Positions 17,087-26,970 of a DNA stretch of 64,000 nucleotides are shown here, one piece after another. The DNA is from a bacterium (GTDB taxonomy: Bacteria > Planctomycetota > Planctomycetia > Kolteriales > Kolteriaceae), in the NCBI GenBank assembly GCA_019753235.1, contig JAIELF010000021.1:1-64000 (forward strand). The letters are read 5' to 3'. Positions within the stretch are counted from its first letter, which is position 1. Each line of letters begins with the position of its first letter. The notes under the pieces are model-generated. The model ran no database searches, had not been told where the DNA came from, and worked only from the letters and a program-made list of their open reading frames with translations. Both the position numbers and the translations under genes were made by a program.

Positions 17087-18115
17087 ATGCCACCAATACG
17101 CCGCGCCCAACTTGAAATGCAATTCGAGCAGGGAACGCCCATCAAGGGTCGCTACCGTGTGGAGTCTCGGCTTGGCGAAGGCGGACAAGGGATCGTCTAT
17201 AAGGTCATGGACCTGGAAAACGCCAATCAGCCGCGCGCGGTAAAGATCCTTTTCTGCGACGCGATCCAAAAGCGAGACGAGGGGCAAGAGGCACTCGCAC
17301 GCTTTGCTTCCGAATACGCTATTCTTCGCAAGCTGGATCATCCAAACGTCATCCGCGTTTCGGATGCCGGGCAGGTGCCCGACGCTTACTACTTCATCGC
17401 CATGGAGTTCGTAGCCGGAGGGACGCTCGCATCGCGGCTCGATAGGGCGCGAAAAGCCAACGAGAATATTCCGATTCCGGAAGTGCTCCGGACACTTCAT
17501 CAAATCGCGCTCGGGCTTGAAGCCGCCCACAAGGCCGGCATCATGCACCGTGACCTAAAACCCGCAAACGTGCTCGTCACGGATACCGGCCAGATCAAAC
17601 TGCTTGACTTCGGCCTCGCCCGCGACACTCTCACTGGCGTTAGTCTTACCGCCAACGGCAGGACGGTGGGCACCATCGCCTATATGTCTCCCGAGCAGCT
17701 TACCCGCGCGGTGAGAGTCGATGCCCGCACGGACATCTACTCATTGGGCATCCTCGCCTACGAACTCGTTACCACGCGCCACCCCTATGCACCGAAAGGT
17801 CTTGAATGGACCAATGAAGCCGAAATCATTCAGTCGCATCTTCACAAATCCGTGCCGGATTTCGCCGAGGGCAACCGCTATCAGCGGTGGGACCGCCACC
17901 GTCTGCCGTGGCTTGAGGAGTTTATTCGCGTTTGCACCGAAAGAGATCGCAGGCGAAGGTTCCAGTCGACGTCCGAAGTTGTCTGCTTTCTTGAAGCCCG
18001 CATGGCGGCCCTTGGCTTGCTCTCATCCCCTCGGGTTCCTGACCCACTCTGGATTCGACTACTTGGGAGCCTGGTCTTTGGCGGGAGCAGCCAACTTCGA
18101 GCTTCTGCCAGCTAG
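17087..18115 (+). CDS. Ser/Thr protein kinase (Hanks type), soluble
   Basis: A 342-aa kinase with the complete motif set: glycine loop GEGGQGIVYK (about 29-38), lysine in AVKIL (about 51), catalytic HRDLKPAN (about 154-161), DFG (about 174) and MSPEQ activation-segment end. There is no transmembrane helix or sensor domain, unlike the typical PASTA or CHASE2 kinases. Its last 57 bases overlap the end of the convergent CHASE2 sensor gene. The pairing suggests a split sensor and kinase, which is inference. Confidence 0.88.
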   Translation: MPPIRRAQLEMQFEQGTPIKGRYRVESRLGEGGQGIVYKVMDLENANQPRAVKILFCDAIQKRDEGQEALARFASEYAILRKLDHPNVIRVSDAGQVPDAYYFIAMEFVAGGTLASRLDRARKANENIPIPEVLRTLHQIALGLEAAHKAGIMHRDLKPANVLVTDTGQIKLLDFGLARDTLTGVSLTANGRTVGTIAYMSPEQLTRAVRVDARTDIYSLGILAYELVTTRHPYAPKGLEWTNEAEIIQSHLHKSVPDFAEGNRYQRWDRHRLPWLEEFIRVCTERDRRRRFQSTSEVVCFLEARMAALGLLSSPRVPDPLWIRLLGSLVFGGSSQLRASAS

Positions 18116-19279
18116 CGTCGCGACTGCTGCCCAGCGTCCTACAACGACGGCGATAAGCACCAGAAGCAGAACGAACGCCGGTAAGAAATAGAACATTCGA
18201 GAGAAGGCCACGTAGGACGCGGTGAACCAGGCGCCTGCCGCAAGAATCGCCACTCCCGCCCCGGCAGAAGTTCTTAACGAGAGCACGGTAAGCGACACGA
18301 CGAAGGAGACAAGACTTAGCAGTAGCCCTTCCTGTAAAAGCGGCAATCTTCGCAACCAGGTAGCATCCAGCAGGTTCGCCGCGATGGTCGCATGAATCTC
18401 CACGCCGAACATCCATTCGTTTGAAACCGGGGTCAGAAACGAATCCTTCCCCGCCTCCGCCCCCGTCCCGGTCGCGCTCTGAGCGCCGATAAATACCACC
18501 CGGTCCCAAAAATACTCGGATTTGGCGGTCGGCGCGTCGCCCACAAGCTGAGCAAGCGAAATACTCGGCAGCGTCGAGGGTGGGCCGTAATAGTTGATGA
18601 AGTCCCCACCTCTTGGTTCAACGAGGTCGGGACGAACAAAGGTTCGTAGCGGCAAAAGTAGTGGGACGTTTTCCCCCGAGACGACAAACGTCCCGTTTCC
18701 CAGGGCGATTTGTTCCACGCGGCCACGGGTAAGCGGAACTTCGGTTTCGATGACCGCTTTCGCACTCTTTGCAAAGAGTTCGATTGGCTGATGCTGAACA
18801 CTGGTCTCCCGCTTTTTCCCGGACAGGTCGCTGTCCACCACGGTCTCGGTTCCGCGCCCGATGACGGTCGGAGTGTTTCGCAGAACTTCCGCAAAACGCT
18901 CGTCATTCTTTGGATTGTTTCCGGGCCGCTGCGGGATTCCGTCTACGATGATAAGCTTCGCGCCGCCTGCAGCGATACGCTCAATGGCGTTGGCCAGGTG
19001 CTCGCGAGGGAAAAGCTCGCCAGGTGAAAGACCCACCTTGTCGTAGGCAGGCTTGTCGATTCGTACGATCGTCACCGACTGTGGGACGGGCCTTGCGCCC
19101 CGGAGTGGAAACCAGACGCGCAATAACTCCCGCTCCATGCCCTCCGAGTACCCGCCTGCAAGAAGTGCAATGGGCACGAACGCTGCGGCCACGGACGAAC
19201 CCAGGCGGATAACCGTCGGCGAGAGCTTTTGCCAGTCCCGTTCAAGCCGGTGAATGATCGTTCTAAGGTATGGGTTCAT
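18059..19279 (-). CDS. CHASE2-domain sensor membrane protein without kinase
   Basis: A 406-aa protein with one N-terminal membrane helix, a large extracytoplasmic CHASE2 domain (about 50-310; VTIVRIDKPAYDKVG, INYYGPPSTLPSISLAQL, FFWDRVVFIGAQSATGTG-like core and GVEIHATIAANLLD) and three C-terminal helices. No catalytic output domain follows. CHASE2 domains sense external signals for kinases and cyclases. Here the nearest partner is the convergent kinase. A second CHASE2 gene lies at 22051. Confidence 0.82.
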   Translation of the reverse strand: MNPYLRTIIHRLERDWQKLSPTVIRLGSSVAAAFVPIALLAGGYSEGMERELLRVWFPLRGARPVPQSVTIVRIDKPAYDKVGLSPGELFPREHLANAIERIAAGGAKLIIVDGIPQRPGNNPKNDERFAEVLRNTPTVIGRGTETVVDSDLSGKKRETSVQHQPIELFAKSAKAVIETEVPLTRGRVEQIALGNGTFVVSGENVPLLLPLRTFVRPDLVEPRGGDFINYYGPPSTLPSISLAQLVGDAPTAKSEYFWDRVVFIGAQSATGTGAEAGKDSFLTPVSNEWMFGVEIHATIAANLLDATWLRRLPLLQEGLLLSLVSFVVSLTVLSLRTSAGAGVAILAAGAWFTASYVAFSRMFYFLPAFVLLLVLIAVVVGRWAAVATLAGRSSKLAAPAKDQAPK

Positions 19280-19435
19280 CGCGCCGAGTTCTTGGCGAGA
19301 ATGTAACCTCTTGGACTTCCTTTGGAAATTAGTTTTGTCGCGACCAGGTATAAAGGTGCAGTTAAAAGGTGTCGATATTCGTGGTATTCTGGGCAGAGGG
19401 GTCGTCTAGGGACTCCTCCTTCATGATGGTTCTTT

Positions 19436-19645
19436 ATGGCCCGATGGTTTTTAGGTGACGGACGTAACGAACGCGGCGCGACCATGGTCGAGTATACGCT
19501 GCTCGCGTGTTGCCTTTCAATCGTGTGCATTGCGGCGGTGAGTGCACTGGGACAGGAGTCGAGGGAGACGTTCACAACGATTGAACGGAAGATGGCTGCG
19601 ACTAACTTTCCAGGTGCAGTAACACCGACAGGCGAGCCAGAATAA
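19436..19645 (+). CDS. Flp/Fap-type type IVb pilin
   Basis: A 69-aa protein with the class IVb prepilin pattern: a short basic leader ending in Gly, cleavage site RG-ATMVEYTLL, conserved Glu five residues in, a 20-residue hydrophobic helix and a short hydrophilic tail (SRETFTTIERKMA). Flp pilins are usually followed by tad assembly genes, but none is present here, so this is an orphan pilin. Confidence 0.7.
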   Translation: MARWFLGDGRNERGATMVEYTLLACCLSIVCIAAVSALGQESRETFTTIERKMAATNFPGAVTPTGEPE

Positions 19646-19749
19646 CAATCGCGCCCATCGAAAAAAGCCGCAGGACGAGCGAGGTTGAATCCTTACGAAT
19701 TGCTGTGAGCAATCCAACCTCTTTCGTCCGTTGGCATTCACCGAGTTCT

Positions 19750-20634
19750 TTACGTCCGTCGACGCATCCGGGTGATCATCCAGGCGCCCGCTGCACCAGT
19801 TAGAGCAAGCATAAAGCTCGAAGGCTCCGGAACACCAATAATCTCATTCGTCCATGATGTATATGCGGAAGGTCTGACGGCAACCGTGTACCGAAGCGGT
19901 GCTCCTTGAGCTACGATTCCCACAAGTTGCCATTCTCCGTCGATAAAGGCAAACGCTCCAGACCCACTATCGAAATTGCTTGCGGTCATTTCGAGCGGCA
20001 GGCTCGATGTTCCATATGCGGGCCCGAAGTCCCAATCTATGCGATCAGCCGCGATTCCGGCGGTTGGACCGATATTCTCAATGACGTTCTCACCGGCTCG
20101 CTTTACCCCATCGAAGGCCAATTCGCCCGACGGATAGTATCCAAGACGTCCGTAGCCCGCGAAGACAACCCTCATCCCCTCCGCAAGGTCATTTCCTTGA
20201 TAAACAGTTGCAGGAGTGACTGTCGTTATTGGAGTTGAGAGTTGCAACAAGCCGAGGTCGGGATTAAAAAAGTTCCCCCCACTTCCAGCCACGAAGTAGG
20301 AACTCGCTACTGACCGCCCAGTGTTTGGCTGAAACACACTCGGCCCAAGTGAGAACCGATACGTGGAGTAACCAAACGTCGTCAGCTCGTGGCCGGTAAG
20401 CATTACCCATTCTTGATCGATCAGCACTCCGCTGCCGACGGTGAACCACTGGCTACCATCGAACCCCGAGACCCATCCGACAGACTGAAAGATTGGATCG
20501 GCGGCAAACGCAATGTGCGCTGCTTCGTTGCCCGGGATGATGATGCCGGCTCGACCTTTGACGCTGAATCCGCACAGGCCGGCGAACACCATCACGAGGG
20601 CAAGCCCCCGCTTCAAAACCAAAAAACGGCTCAC
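19750..20634 (-). CDS. PEP-CTERM secreted trypsin-like serine protease
   Basis: A 294-aa protein starting at GTG 20634 (GGAGGAG nine bases upstream). It has a signal peptide, a trypsin-like fold with candidate triad His in MLTGHELT, Asp in NPDLGLLQL and Ser in FDSGSGAF (GDSGG variant), and a C-terminal PEP-CTERM sorting signal: VPEPSSF, a hydrophobic helix and RMRRR. Such proteins are exported and processed by an exosortase/archaeosortase. No sortase gene is present in the window. Confidence 0.82.
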   Translation of the reverse strand: MSRFLVLKRGLALVMVFAGLCGFSVKGRAGIIIPGNEAAHIAFAADPIFQSVGWVSGFDGSQWFTVGSGVLIDQEWVMLTGHELTTFGYSTYRFSLGPSVFQPNTGRSVASSYFVAGSGGNFFNPDLGLLQLSTPITTVTPATVYQGNDLAEGMRVVFAGYGRLGYYPSGELAFDGVKRAGENVIENIGPTAGIAADRIDWDFGPAYGTSSLPLEMTASNFDSGSGAFAFIDGEWQLVGIVAQGAPLRYTVAVRPSAYTSWTNEIIGVPEPSSFMLALTGAAGAWMITRMRRRT

Positions 20635-20896
20635 GAGACACTCTCCTCCGCCCAGAGGGCGAAACGTGCGTCCCGAGGACCGCGAGAAAACCATTTTCTC
20701 GCTCGTCTCCGGGTGGCTGGCGTTTACCCGCGCCAATCACCGAGAGAACAAGAGCTCTTCTTCCCGACCGAAAATTGGAAAATCGGCGGGATAATAGCAC
20801 GATTTCGTGGGGAAAACATCTTTGCCTCGAATGCGTAAAATGCCTGATAACGCCGGGTTTCTTCGGGTAGTGCGACACCCTTGACGGCCAGAATAG

Positions 20897-21797
<901 letters not shown>

Positions 21798-22050
21798 CAC
21801 TTCCCGAAGTGGTCGGTCGCTATCTCGCGTTTTATGTTCCGACGCCCGTTGGCATCGAATTTGTTCAGATCATTCACGGATTTCGTGATACTCCATTCCA
21901 TTTCCGTCGCCCGCCGAAATCATGAATTCCTCTCGCAAGAAAACGACGGCTAGGCCAGGAAATTCAAGCAGTTACCGCCGAAGCAGGCAGCACTTTAGAA
22001 AGGCCTGCGGTGTGCCGTCCTATGTCGTGGAGACCACGACTTAGGACATC

Positions 22051-23193
22051 ATGGACCTACGCCTTCGGACATTGCTTCTACCGGCCATACTCAGCTTTGC
22101 CGCCGGGCACGGTCATTTAACGGACGTGGCGCAGACTTTGGACGGCGGCCTGTTGCGTAGCTGGTTCTCCATTCGCGGCCCTCGAAGCGGTGCCAAGGAC
22201 GTGACCGTTGTGCGCATGGACCGCCGGAGTTTCAAGCGTCTCGGAATCGCCTCGGGCCAGAGCCTGAGCTTCAAGCAATTCGCGGCGGCAATCGACAAGA
22301 TAAACGCCGCCAAGCCGAAACTGATCGTGCTTGATGTGCTCTTTTCCCAAGCGGCAAGGGAGCCCGAAGACAATGCCGATTTGTGTGGAGCGATTTCTCG
22401 CTCCCCCACGGTCATCGCGAGCGGAGTCGTTTCCTACATCGATACCAACCCGGCGGGAGAACAATCGCTTAGTTGGGATCACCACGTGCCCGTGCCAGAG
22501 TTCGCCGCAAGCGCGAAACAGGTGGTGCCGCTCATGGTCAGTCGCGAGTCCGACGGGTCCGTTACAAGAATCAGCCTGGCACGTGAAAATGATCCGATGC
22601 CGCTACCGCAAATCCCGTTACTCGGTCCGCTTCGTCAGTTTGTCAAGGCGGACATCGGGCAGCCCGGCTACCACGATCTGATCAACTACTACGGCCCGCC
22701 CTACTTTGCGCCCGATGTGCCTGTCTACAAACTGCTGAGCCCCGAGGAGAACGTTCCCGAAGAGTATTTTCGCGGCAAAGTCGTGCTCATGGGGAGTGTG
22801 GACATTGCCAACACCAATCCTGACGGCCACGATGACTCGTTCTCCACACCGATGTCGTCAGCGCCGATGTTTGGCGTTGAGATTCATGCATCGATCGTCC
22901 AGAACCTGCTGGACGGCGGTTGGATTCGCCGAGCTTCGCGGACTGCCGAGGGGATGGTGCTTGGACTGGTGGCTTTAGCAATCGGTCTGGCTTTCGTTCA
23001 CCTCGGGCTTTTTCGATCGTTCTGTGTCTACTTGGGGGTAACCGCCCTTTGGGCGATCGGTTCCTATTCAGCGTTTGCCTATGGACACTTTTTTATTCCG
23101 GGAACGCTGTTGTTTGGTGTCTTGTTGCCTTTAGGACTTCTGGTATCGGCCATTCACACGTGGGCGAAGTGCCATGCGTTGGCCGGGCAGTGA
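22051..23193 (+). CDS. CHASE2-domain sensor membrane protein without kinase
   Basis: A 380-aa paralogue of the 18059-19279 product: N-terminal hydrophobic helix, CHASE2 domain (VTVVRMDRRSFKRLG, KLIVLDVLFS, INYYGPPYFAPDVPVYKL, FRGKVVLMGSVDIANTN, GVEIHASIVQNLLDGGW) and three C-terminal helices. No output domain. Upstream 21926-22050 shows no gene. It may share the kinase at 17087 or act with another protein. Confidence 0.8.
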   Translation: MDLRLRTLLLPAILSFAAGHGHLTDVAQTLDGGLLRSWFSIRGPRSGAKDVTVVRMDRRSFKRLGIASGQSLSFKQFAAAIDKINAAKPKLIVLDVLFSQAAREPEDNADLCGAISRSPTVIASGVVSYIDTNPAGEQSLSWDHHVPVPEFAASAKQVVPLMVSRESDGSVTRISLARENDPMPLPQIPLLGPLRQFVKADIGQPGYHDLINYYGPPYFAPDVPVYKLLSPEENVPEEYFRGKVVLMGSVDIANTNPDGHDDSFSTPMSSAPMFGVEIHASIVQNLLDGGWIRRASRTAEGMVLGLVALAIGLAFVHLGLFRSFCVYLGVTALWAIGSYSAFAYGHFFIPGTLLFGVLLPLGLLVSAIHTWAKCHALAGQ

Positions 23194-23481
23194 CCTTCAA
23201 GGGCGACTCTGGTAGCCCTTTCGGTGCGGCCGATGGAGCGGTGCCCGGAGTGGATGGGAACATCGACCTGCACGCCGAAACACCTTGTCTGGCATCGACA
23301 TCGTCAAGGACGCCCCACCCGAACCTCAGCACAAGTCCGAAACACATCGAGGTATTCGGCCGAGATTACTGCCACTTCGAGCAGAACGCCGGACTTTCCG
23401 CCACATAGGCAAGGCGTTAGCAGGTGGCTCTTTTGGTCAACTGGGCCAGATCGTGGTATCCTTCTGGTAGGAGGGTTTCTT
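23194..23481. other. Intergenic with degenerate copy of the XRE gene start
   Basis: About 290 bases. A stretch near 23240-23290 repeats the leader and first codons of the 20974 regulator (GCACGCCGAAACACCTTG against ACACGCCGAAACACCTGG, with a matching upstream GGAGTGGATGG). The copy then diverges, so it is a broken duplicate. No intact gene seen. Confidence 0.45.
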
Positions 23482-23730
23482 ATGGCCTACCAGTTTCCGC
23501 CTGACGTCGAAGAGCTTGTTCGCAAGCAGATGCAGTCCGGCGAGTTTGCCTCGGAGGACGACTTGATTCGCGAGGCGCTTCGCACGCTTGACCGAACCCG
23601 CGACGATCTTGCAGCTATCGAGTCTGGCCTTGCCGATGTCGATGCCGGCCGGGTTCGACCGTTTGAAGAATTCGATCGGGAGTTTCGGGCTCGAAACGGA
23701 ATTTCGGACGACGATCAGCGGGACGCCTGA
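23482..23730 (+). CDS. ParD-type antitoxin
   Basis: An 82-aa protein of the ParD/CopG ribbon-helix-helix group: MAYQFPPDVEELVRKQMQSG, SEDDLIREALRTLD and an acidic C-terminus (GRVRPFEEFDREFRARNG). GGAGGG precedes the start. The ParE toxin that should follow is frameshifted and cut, so this is a solo antitoxin. Confidence 0.75.
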   Translation: MAYQFPPDVEELVRKQMQSGEFASEDDLIREALRTLDRTRDDLAAIESGLADVDAGRVRPFEEFDREFRARNGISDDDQRDA

Positions 23731-23732
23731 CC

Positions 23733-23830
23733 GTGAAAGTCCTCGTCACCGAACGAGCGGAAAAACCAGATTCAAGAGGCTGATGACTGGTGGGAAGTCA
23801 TCAAGGAAAAGGACGTTCACGGAACGAAGC
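23733..23830 (+). pseudogene. ParE toxin, frameshifted and truncated
   Basis: From GTG 23733 the frame reads VKVLVTERAEK, then a one-base shift is needed to continue as QIQEADDWWEVIKEKD, the start of ParE toxins. After about 30 residues similarity stops. The region is also covered by the end of the minus-strand gene at 23801-24493, so this toxin appears to have been truncated by an insertion or rearrangement. Confidence 0.55.
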
Positions 23831-24493
23831 CTGCAACAATATTGCGACGGAAACGCTCGCCCCCTCGTCTGCATCTCTATCCGTTAGTCGAACAACCCGC
23901 AACCGACACGGAATCGCCCGGCCTGGCACGCGGACCATGCCAGCCGTCTTTCTCTCCGCGTTCACCTCGCGGAGTATTTTTCGCAACTGTCGCTGCACCG
24001 GTCCGAACGGTTCAACCGGCAGTTCATAGATTTCCTTCGCGAGCCTCGCCGCTGAACGGTGAACCGCTTGATTCACGAGATACCCTCGAAGTTCGCGAAA
24101 CAAGTCGTCGGCAAGCTGAACGTGTAGTTTGTCGTTCTTGATTCCGATTGAGTAGCCGCCGAAGACCAATGGCTGACGGCGGAAGCTTTTGATGCTTTCC
24201 TTGTTCTCGTCGAAGAACCGATGTGCCCCTTCGGTCGCAACCATCACCCAGAACTCGCCGTGCCGATAGTAGGCAACCGCCGCCTCGCCCGCGCGTCGCC
24301 GGCGGTGCCGCGTGTATTTGCTCATGGCGATGCCGTATTTCTCGACGATAGCGCGGTCGACCTCCTCTGGCTGCCACCGCTTCCGCTCTGGAACACGGCC
24401 CGTCAAGTAGAACTCATAACCCCTATTCACGTGGTAGAGCGCAAGGTGCCGAATGAATCCGACCACGCTCGCCGCGACAACTCTTTGTTCCAT
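23801..24493 (-). CDS. Unknown basic protein beside a structured non-coding region
   Basis: A 230-aa basic protein (many Arg/Lys; RHRRRRAGEAAVAYYRHGEF, FFDENKESIKSF, YSIGIKNDKLHVQLADD, AAGMV-type C-terminus). No signal peptide or membrane helix. I recognise no family. GGAGG lies three bases before the ATG. It cuts into the ParE remnant at its 3' end and follows, in the same direction, a hairpin-rich non-coding stretch. It could be a nucleic-acid-binding protein of a small mobile element, which is inference only. Confidence 0.6.
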   Translation of the reverse strand: MEQRVVAASVVGFIRHLALYHVNRGYEFYLTGRVPERKRWQPEEVDRAIVEKYGIAMSKYTRHRRRRAGEAAVAYYRHGEFWVMVATEGAHRFFDENKESIKSFRRQPLVFGGYSIGIKNDKLHVQLADDLFRELRGYLVNQAVHRSAARLAKEIYELPVEPFGPVQRQLRKILREVNAERKTAGMVRVPGRAIPCRLRVVRLTDRDADEGASVSVAILLQASFRERPFP

Positions 24494-25027
24494 GGACCTC
24501 CATGCCCGAAAAACTGGTCGGGTGTTTCATCCTTGGCACACCCGACCCAAAGCCATTGACGACCTTCCGGTCCGCACACCACACGCTCGTATCCCGAGCA
24601 GCACCGCGCTTCCGTTAATCGCGTATGCTCTTAGAGGATGGTCGCAAGCCATCCATACAAGATGGTTGCGTCCGCATCGTTCCAAGATAGTTGCGGACCG
24701 AAAACCTGGACGCACCCGTGGAGTGCGTCGTCATTTCGACGCCAATGGAGAACTCCCACCAAGGAGCTCTCCATTGGATCGCGTTTGCTACCTGCCAAGG
24801 ATCCACGGGGTCTTGCGACCCCGATGGACGCCTCGGGATGGACACCAGTCCCGGCTTTCGTCGTCGGTTGCCGAATGGGCACCACCCCATCCGCCGAACG
24901 TCACCTGACTGCCTGCCAGGCACGCTCCTTCCGGAGCATGTCGGAGCCTTCGCCCCGAAGAACGCCGCGCTATCATCCCGCTCCCGCAAGATGGTTGCGC
25001 GCTGTCTAATTGCCGGCCGCTCCCCCA
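24494..25027 (-). ncRNA. Hairpin-rich non-coding segment, candidate structured RNA
   Basis: No credible gene. Perfect stem-loops occur at 24516-24525/24538-24547 (10 bp), 24709-24715/24723-24729 (7 bp), 24742-24751/24768-24777 (10 bp), 24807-24812/24817-24822 (6 bp, four-base loop, extended by TCCA/TGGA), 24924-24928/24933-24937 (5 bp) and CTTCG/CGAAG near 24948-24960. A 13-mer CAAGATGGTTGCG occurs at 24658 and 24987, and with one mismatch at 24683. The strand is set by the neighbouring intron-like RNA and the downstream gene. What RNA it is remains open. Confidence 0.45.
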
Positions 25028-25752
25028 CTACGGAATTTGGATCACGTCGGTGACGCCGACGCACCGGATGCTCACTCCGGCTTCCGCAGTGGTTCCCAGC
25101 TTCGTCATGCCTTCTTTCCACCGCTCACGTCGCTAGAGGCTGTTACGCCACAGACCACAAGAAAACGTCCTTCTCTGCCAGAGAAGTCACTCTTTCCCGC
25201 TCTTTCGAGCGGATTTCACCCTACGAGCATACGAGCTCGGGTTACCGATTTTCCTGGGTTTTTCGCCGTTCGGCACCGTCTTCGGTGGGAATTACTTGGA
25301 AGGGCTTTTGCGCCCCTTTCGCGGTTGAGCTATTCGCCGCCGAGGACTTACCCCGGACGCCGGACCCGTCACGGTCCGATTCAGCATGTCGCCATGCCTG
25401 AAGCTCCCCGCCCAAGCTGCGTTGAACGCCCCTTGTCAACCCGCATATGCGGACCTTCAGGAAGCGAACCCCACAGGCAGGATTACGTCGGAAAGACCGA
25501 CCTCACCTGCTTTGGAACCATGACGGCCTTGCCTGCTCAACTAGCCAGACAAGGTTTTCCGCTGTCGCCCACGATCAAATTGTCAACTAAGGGTGATTCG
25601 CTTGCGCGAGGCATCGGGCTGGATTTCACGCCGCGTGCTCGCTCGATTGGGACCGCTCGACACGAAACGTCCTGGTCATTGGATAGAACCATCGGATTGC
25701 GCCCGGTGACATCATGCCAACTGGGAATTACTCGATGGAGCCTCCGTCGCAC
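25028..25752 (-). mobile_element. Truncated group II intron (5' ribozyme part plus maturase start)
   Basis: Read on the minus strand the segment starts GTGCGAC at 25752, the group II 5' consensus type. It contains stems closed by GNRA loops: GCATG-GCGA-CATGC (within 25382-25400) and CCGCTC-GAAA-GAGCGG (25197-25212), plus CTTCTCT/AGAGAAG (25170-25186) and GTCGG/CCGAC (25487-25501). The six bases before the 5' end are CGCCAC, and a hairpin at about 25139-25160 exposes GTGGCG, a possible IBS1/EBS1 pair. A 26-codon frame (25108 to 25028) begins MTKLGTTAEAG, like intron maturases, then stops. Domains IV-VI and the reverse transcriptase are missing. Confidence 0.5.
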
Positions 25753-26002
25753 GTGGCGAGCCAGTCGCCTGGCACCACGCGCTACTGGCAGGGCTTGATG
25801 GAGAGCTACTTCCATCCCCTTAGCTCAGGTGGTGAACCTGAGTTTACCGGGGTGCCCCCATTCCATCCGTCGGCGTCGGCAACGACATCTTCATCGCTAC
25901 TGACAACCACCGTCGCTTCGTCGCGACAGCAGCCGAGCCATATCACGCTTTGCGGTTTTCGAGAAATTCTGCTAGTAACCTTGTCGTAAATCCCGGAGGC
26001 CC
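25753..26002. other. Non-coding flank of the intron remnant
   Basis: 250 bases with no supported gene. A short hairpin CTCAGGT/ACCTGAG lies near 25825-25842. If the intron call is right, bases just right of 25752 are its 5' exon on the minus strand. GGAGG at about 25995 is the ribosome site of the exonuclease gene. Confidence 0.35.
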
Positions 26003-26695
26003 ATGCCCCTTCCCGATGAACGACTCGTCTTTTTTGATCTCGAAACCGGCGGCGGCGAATCGTGGCGGCCGATCATGCAACTTGCCGCTATCGCGGTGGA
26101 TTCAAACTTGCACGAGCTTGAAACAATCGAGTTCAAGCTGAGATTCGATCCCCGGCGAGTCAAGCGAGCATGCCTACGAAAACGCCACTATTCAAAAGAC
26201 GTCTGGGCACGGGAAGCTATTTCTGAGCACGATGCCGCGGAAAGATTCGCGGCATTTCTCCACCGGCATGCAACGCTCGACCTTGTTTCTGCGACAGGCC
26301 GACCATACCGGGTCGCCCAACTGGTAGCCCATCACGCCTCCTTCGACGCACCATTCCTCACGGCCTGGTTCAAACGAGTCGATCGCTATCTGCCCGCCCA
26401 CCCGCGCGTCCTCTGCACCCATCAGCGAACGCTTTGGATGTTCCACGAGGACAAGACCCTGACTCCGCCAGCCGACTATCAGCTTGGCACCTTGTGCGAA
26501 TACCTGGGTGTTCCACTCAAGAAGCATGACGCTCATGAGGCGCTGGCCGATGTACGGGCAACCGTCGCCCTGTATCGGAAAGCGACCCAGTTGAATCGGC
26601 TTCGGATGGCCTCGCGTGATACGGCACCATTGGTCGATCTTGCTTTTCAGAGTTCGGCCCAGAATGACAAGATTGCGGGTTACAAATCGCTCTGA
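26003..26695 (+). CDS. DnaQ-like DEDDh 3'-5' exonuclease
   Basis: A 230-aa exonuclease of the DNA polymerase III epsilon superfamily. Acidic residues of ExoI, ExoII and ExoIII are visible: FFDLETGGG (about 9-17), HHASFDAPFL (about 111-120) and HDAHEALADV (about 174-183, the DEDDh His-x4-Asp). It stands alone next to the plasmid replication module, so it may serve replication, repair or defence. GGAGG is upstream of the start. Confidence 0.82.
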   Translation: MPLPDERLVFFDLETGGGESWRPIMQLAAIAVDSNLHELETIEFKLRFDPRRVKRACLRKRHYSKDVWAREAISEHDAAERFAAFLHRHATLDLVSATGRPYRVAQLVAHHASFDAPFLTAWFKRVDRYLPAHPRVLCTHQRTLWMFHEDKTLTPPADYQLGTLCEYLGVPLKKHDAHEALADVRATVALYRKATQLNRLRMASRDTAPLVDLAFQSSAQNDKIAGYKSL

Positions 26696-26700
26696 GGATA

Positions 26701-26791
26701 GGTGGACTTCACGTCCGATTTTTATCTCCGACCCAGGTGGACCTTGCGTCCGATTTCCGGCTTTAGGTGGTGGACTTCGCGTCCGATTTCT
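26701..26791 (+). repeat. Three iteron-like direct repeats, candidate replication origin
   Basis: Three near-identical copies of GGTGGACTTCRCGTCCGATTT start at 26701, 26736 and 26769, spaced 35 and 33 bases, about three helical turns. Each copy contains the small palindrome GGAC...GTCC. They lie between the exonuclease gene and the end of the replication initiator gene. Iterons bound by Rep proteins have this kind of spacing. An origin role is inference. Confidence 0.5.
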
Positions 26792-26970
26792 GCGATTTCC
26801 GCCGCGAGCGTTCGCCGCGTATCCTCTCGAAACTGTTTATGATTTCCAGGCATGCTGAGGCGTGCCCAAAACCGCCTCAAATCTTCTCTTCAAATCTCTG
26901 ATCAAAAAACAAAGCAAGATTGCCTTTGAAAGGATGGAAGAGGGGAGGGGGAATGCCAGGGTGCTAAGTT

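Noticed and set aside
24615..25121. 168-residue minus-strand frame across the hairpin region
   Set aside because: It runs through hairpins and repeats and has no recognisable features, though it remains the weak alternative to a structured RNA.
25010..25798. 262-residue plus-strand frame across the intron-like region
   Set aside because: The residues look like translated structured RNA; many stems and GNRA loops on the other strand explain the sequence better.
26701..26791. CRISPR array
   Set aside because: Only three copies, spacers of about 12-14 bases and an obvious origin context; too short for an array.
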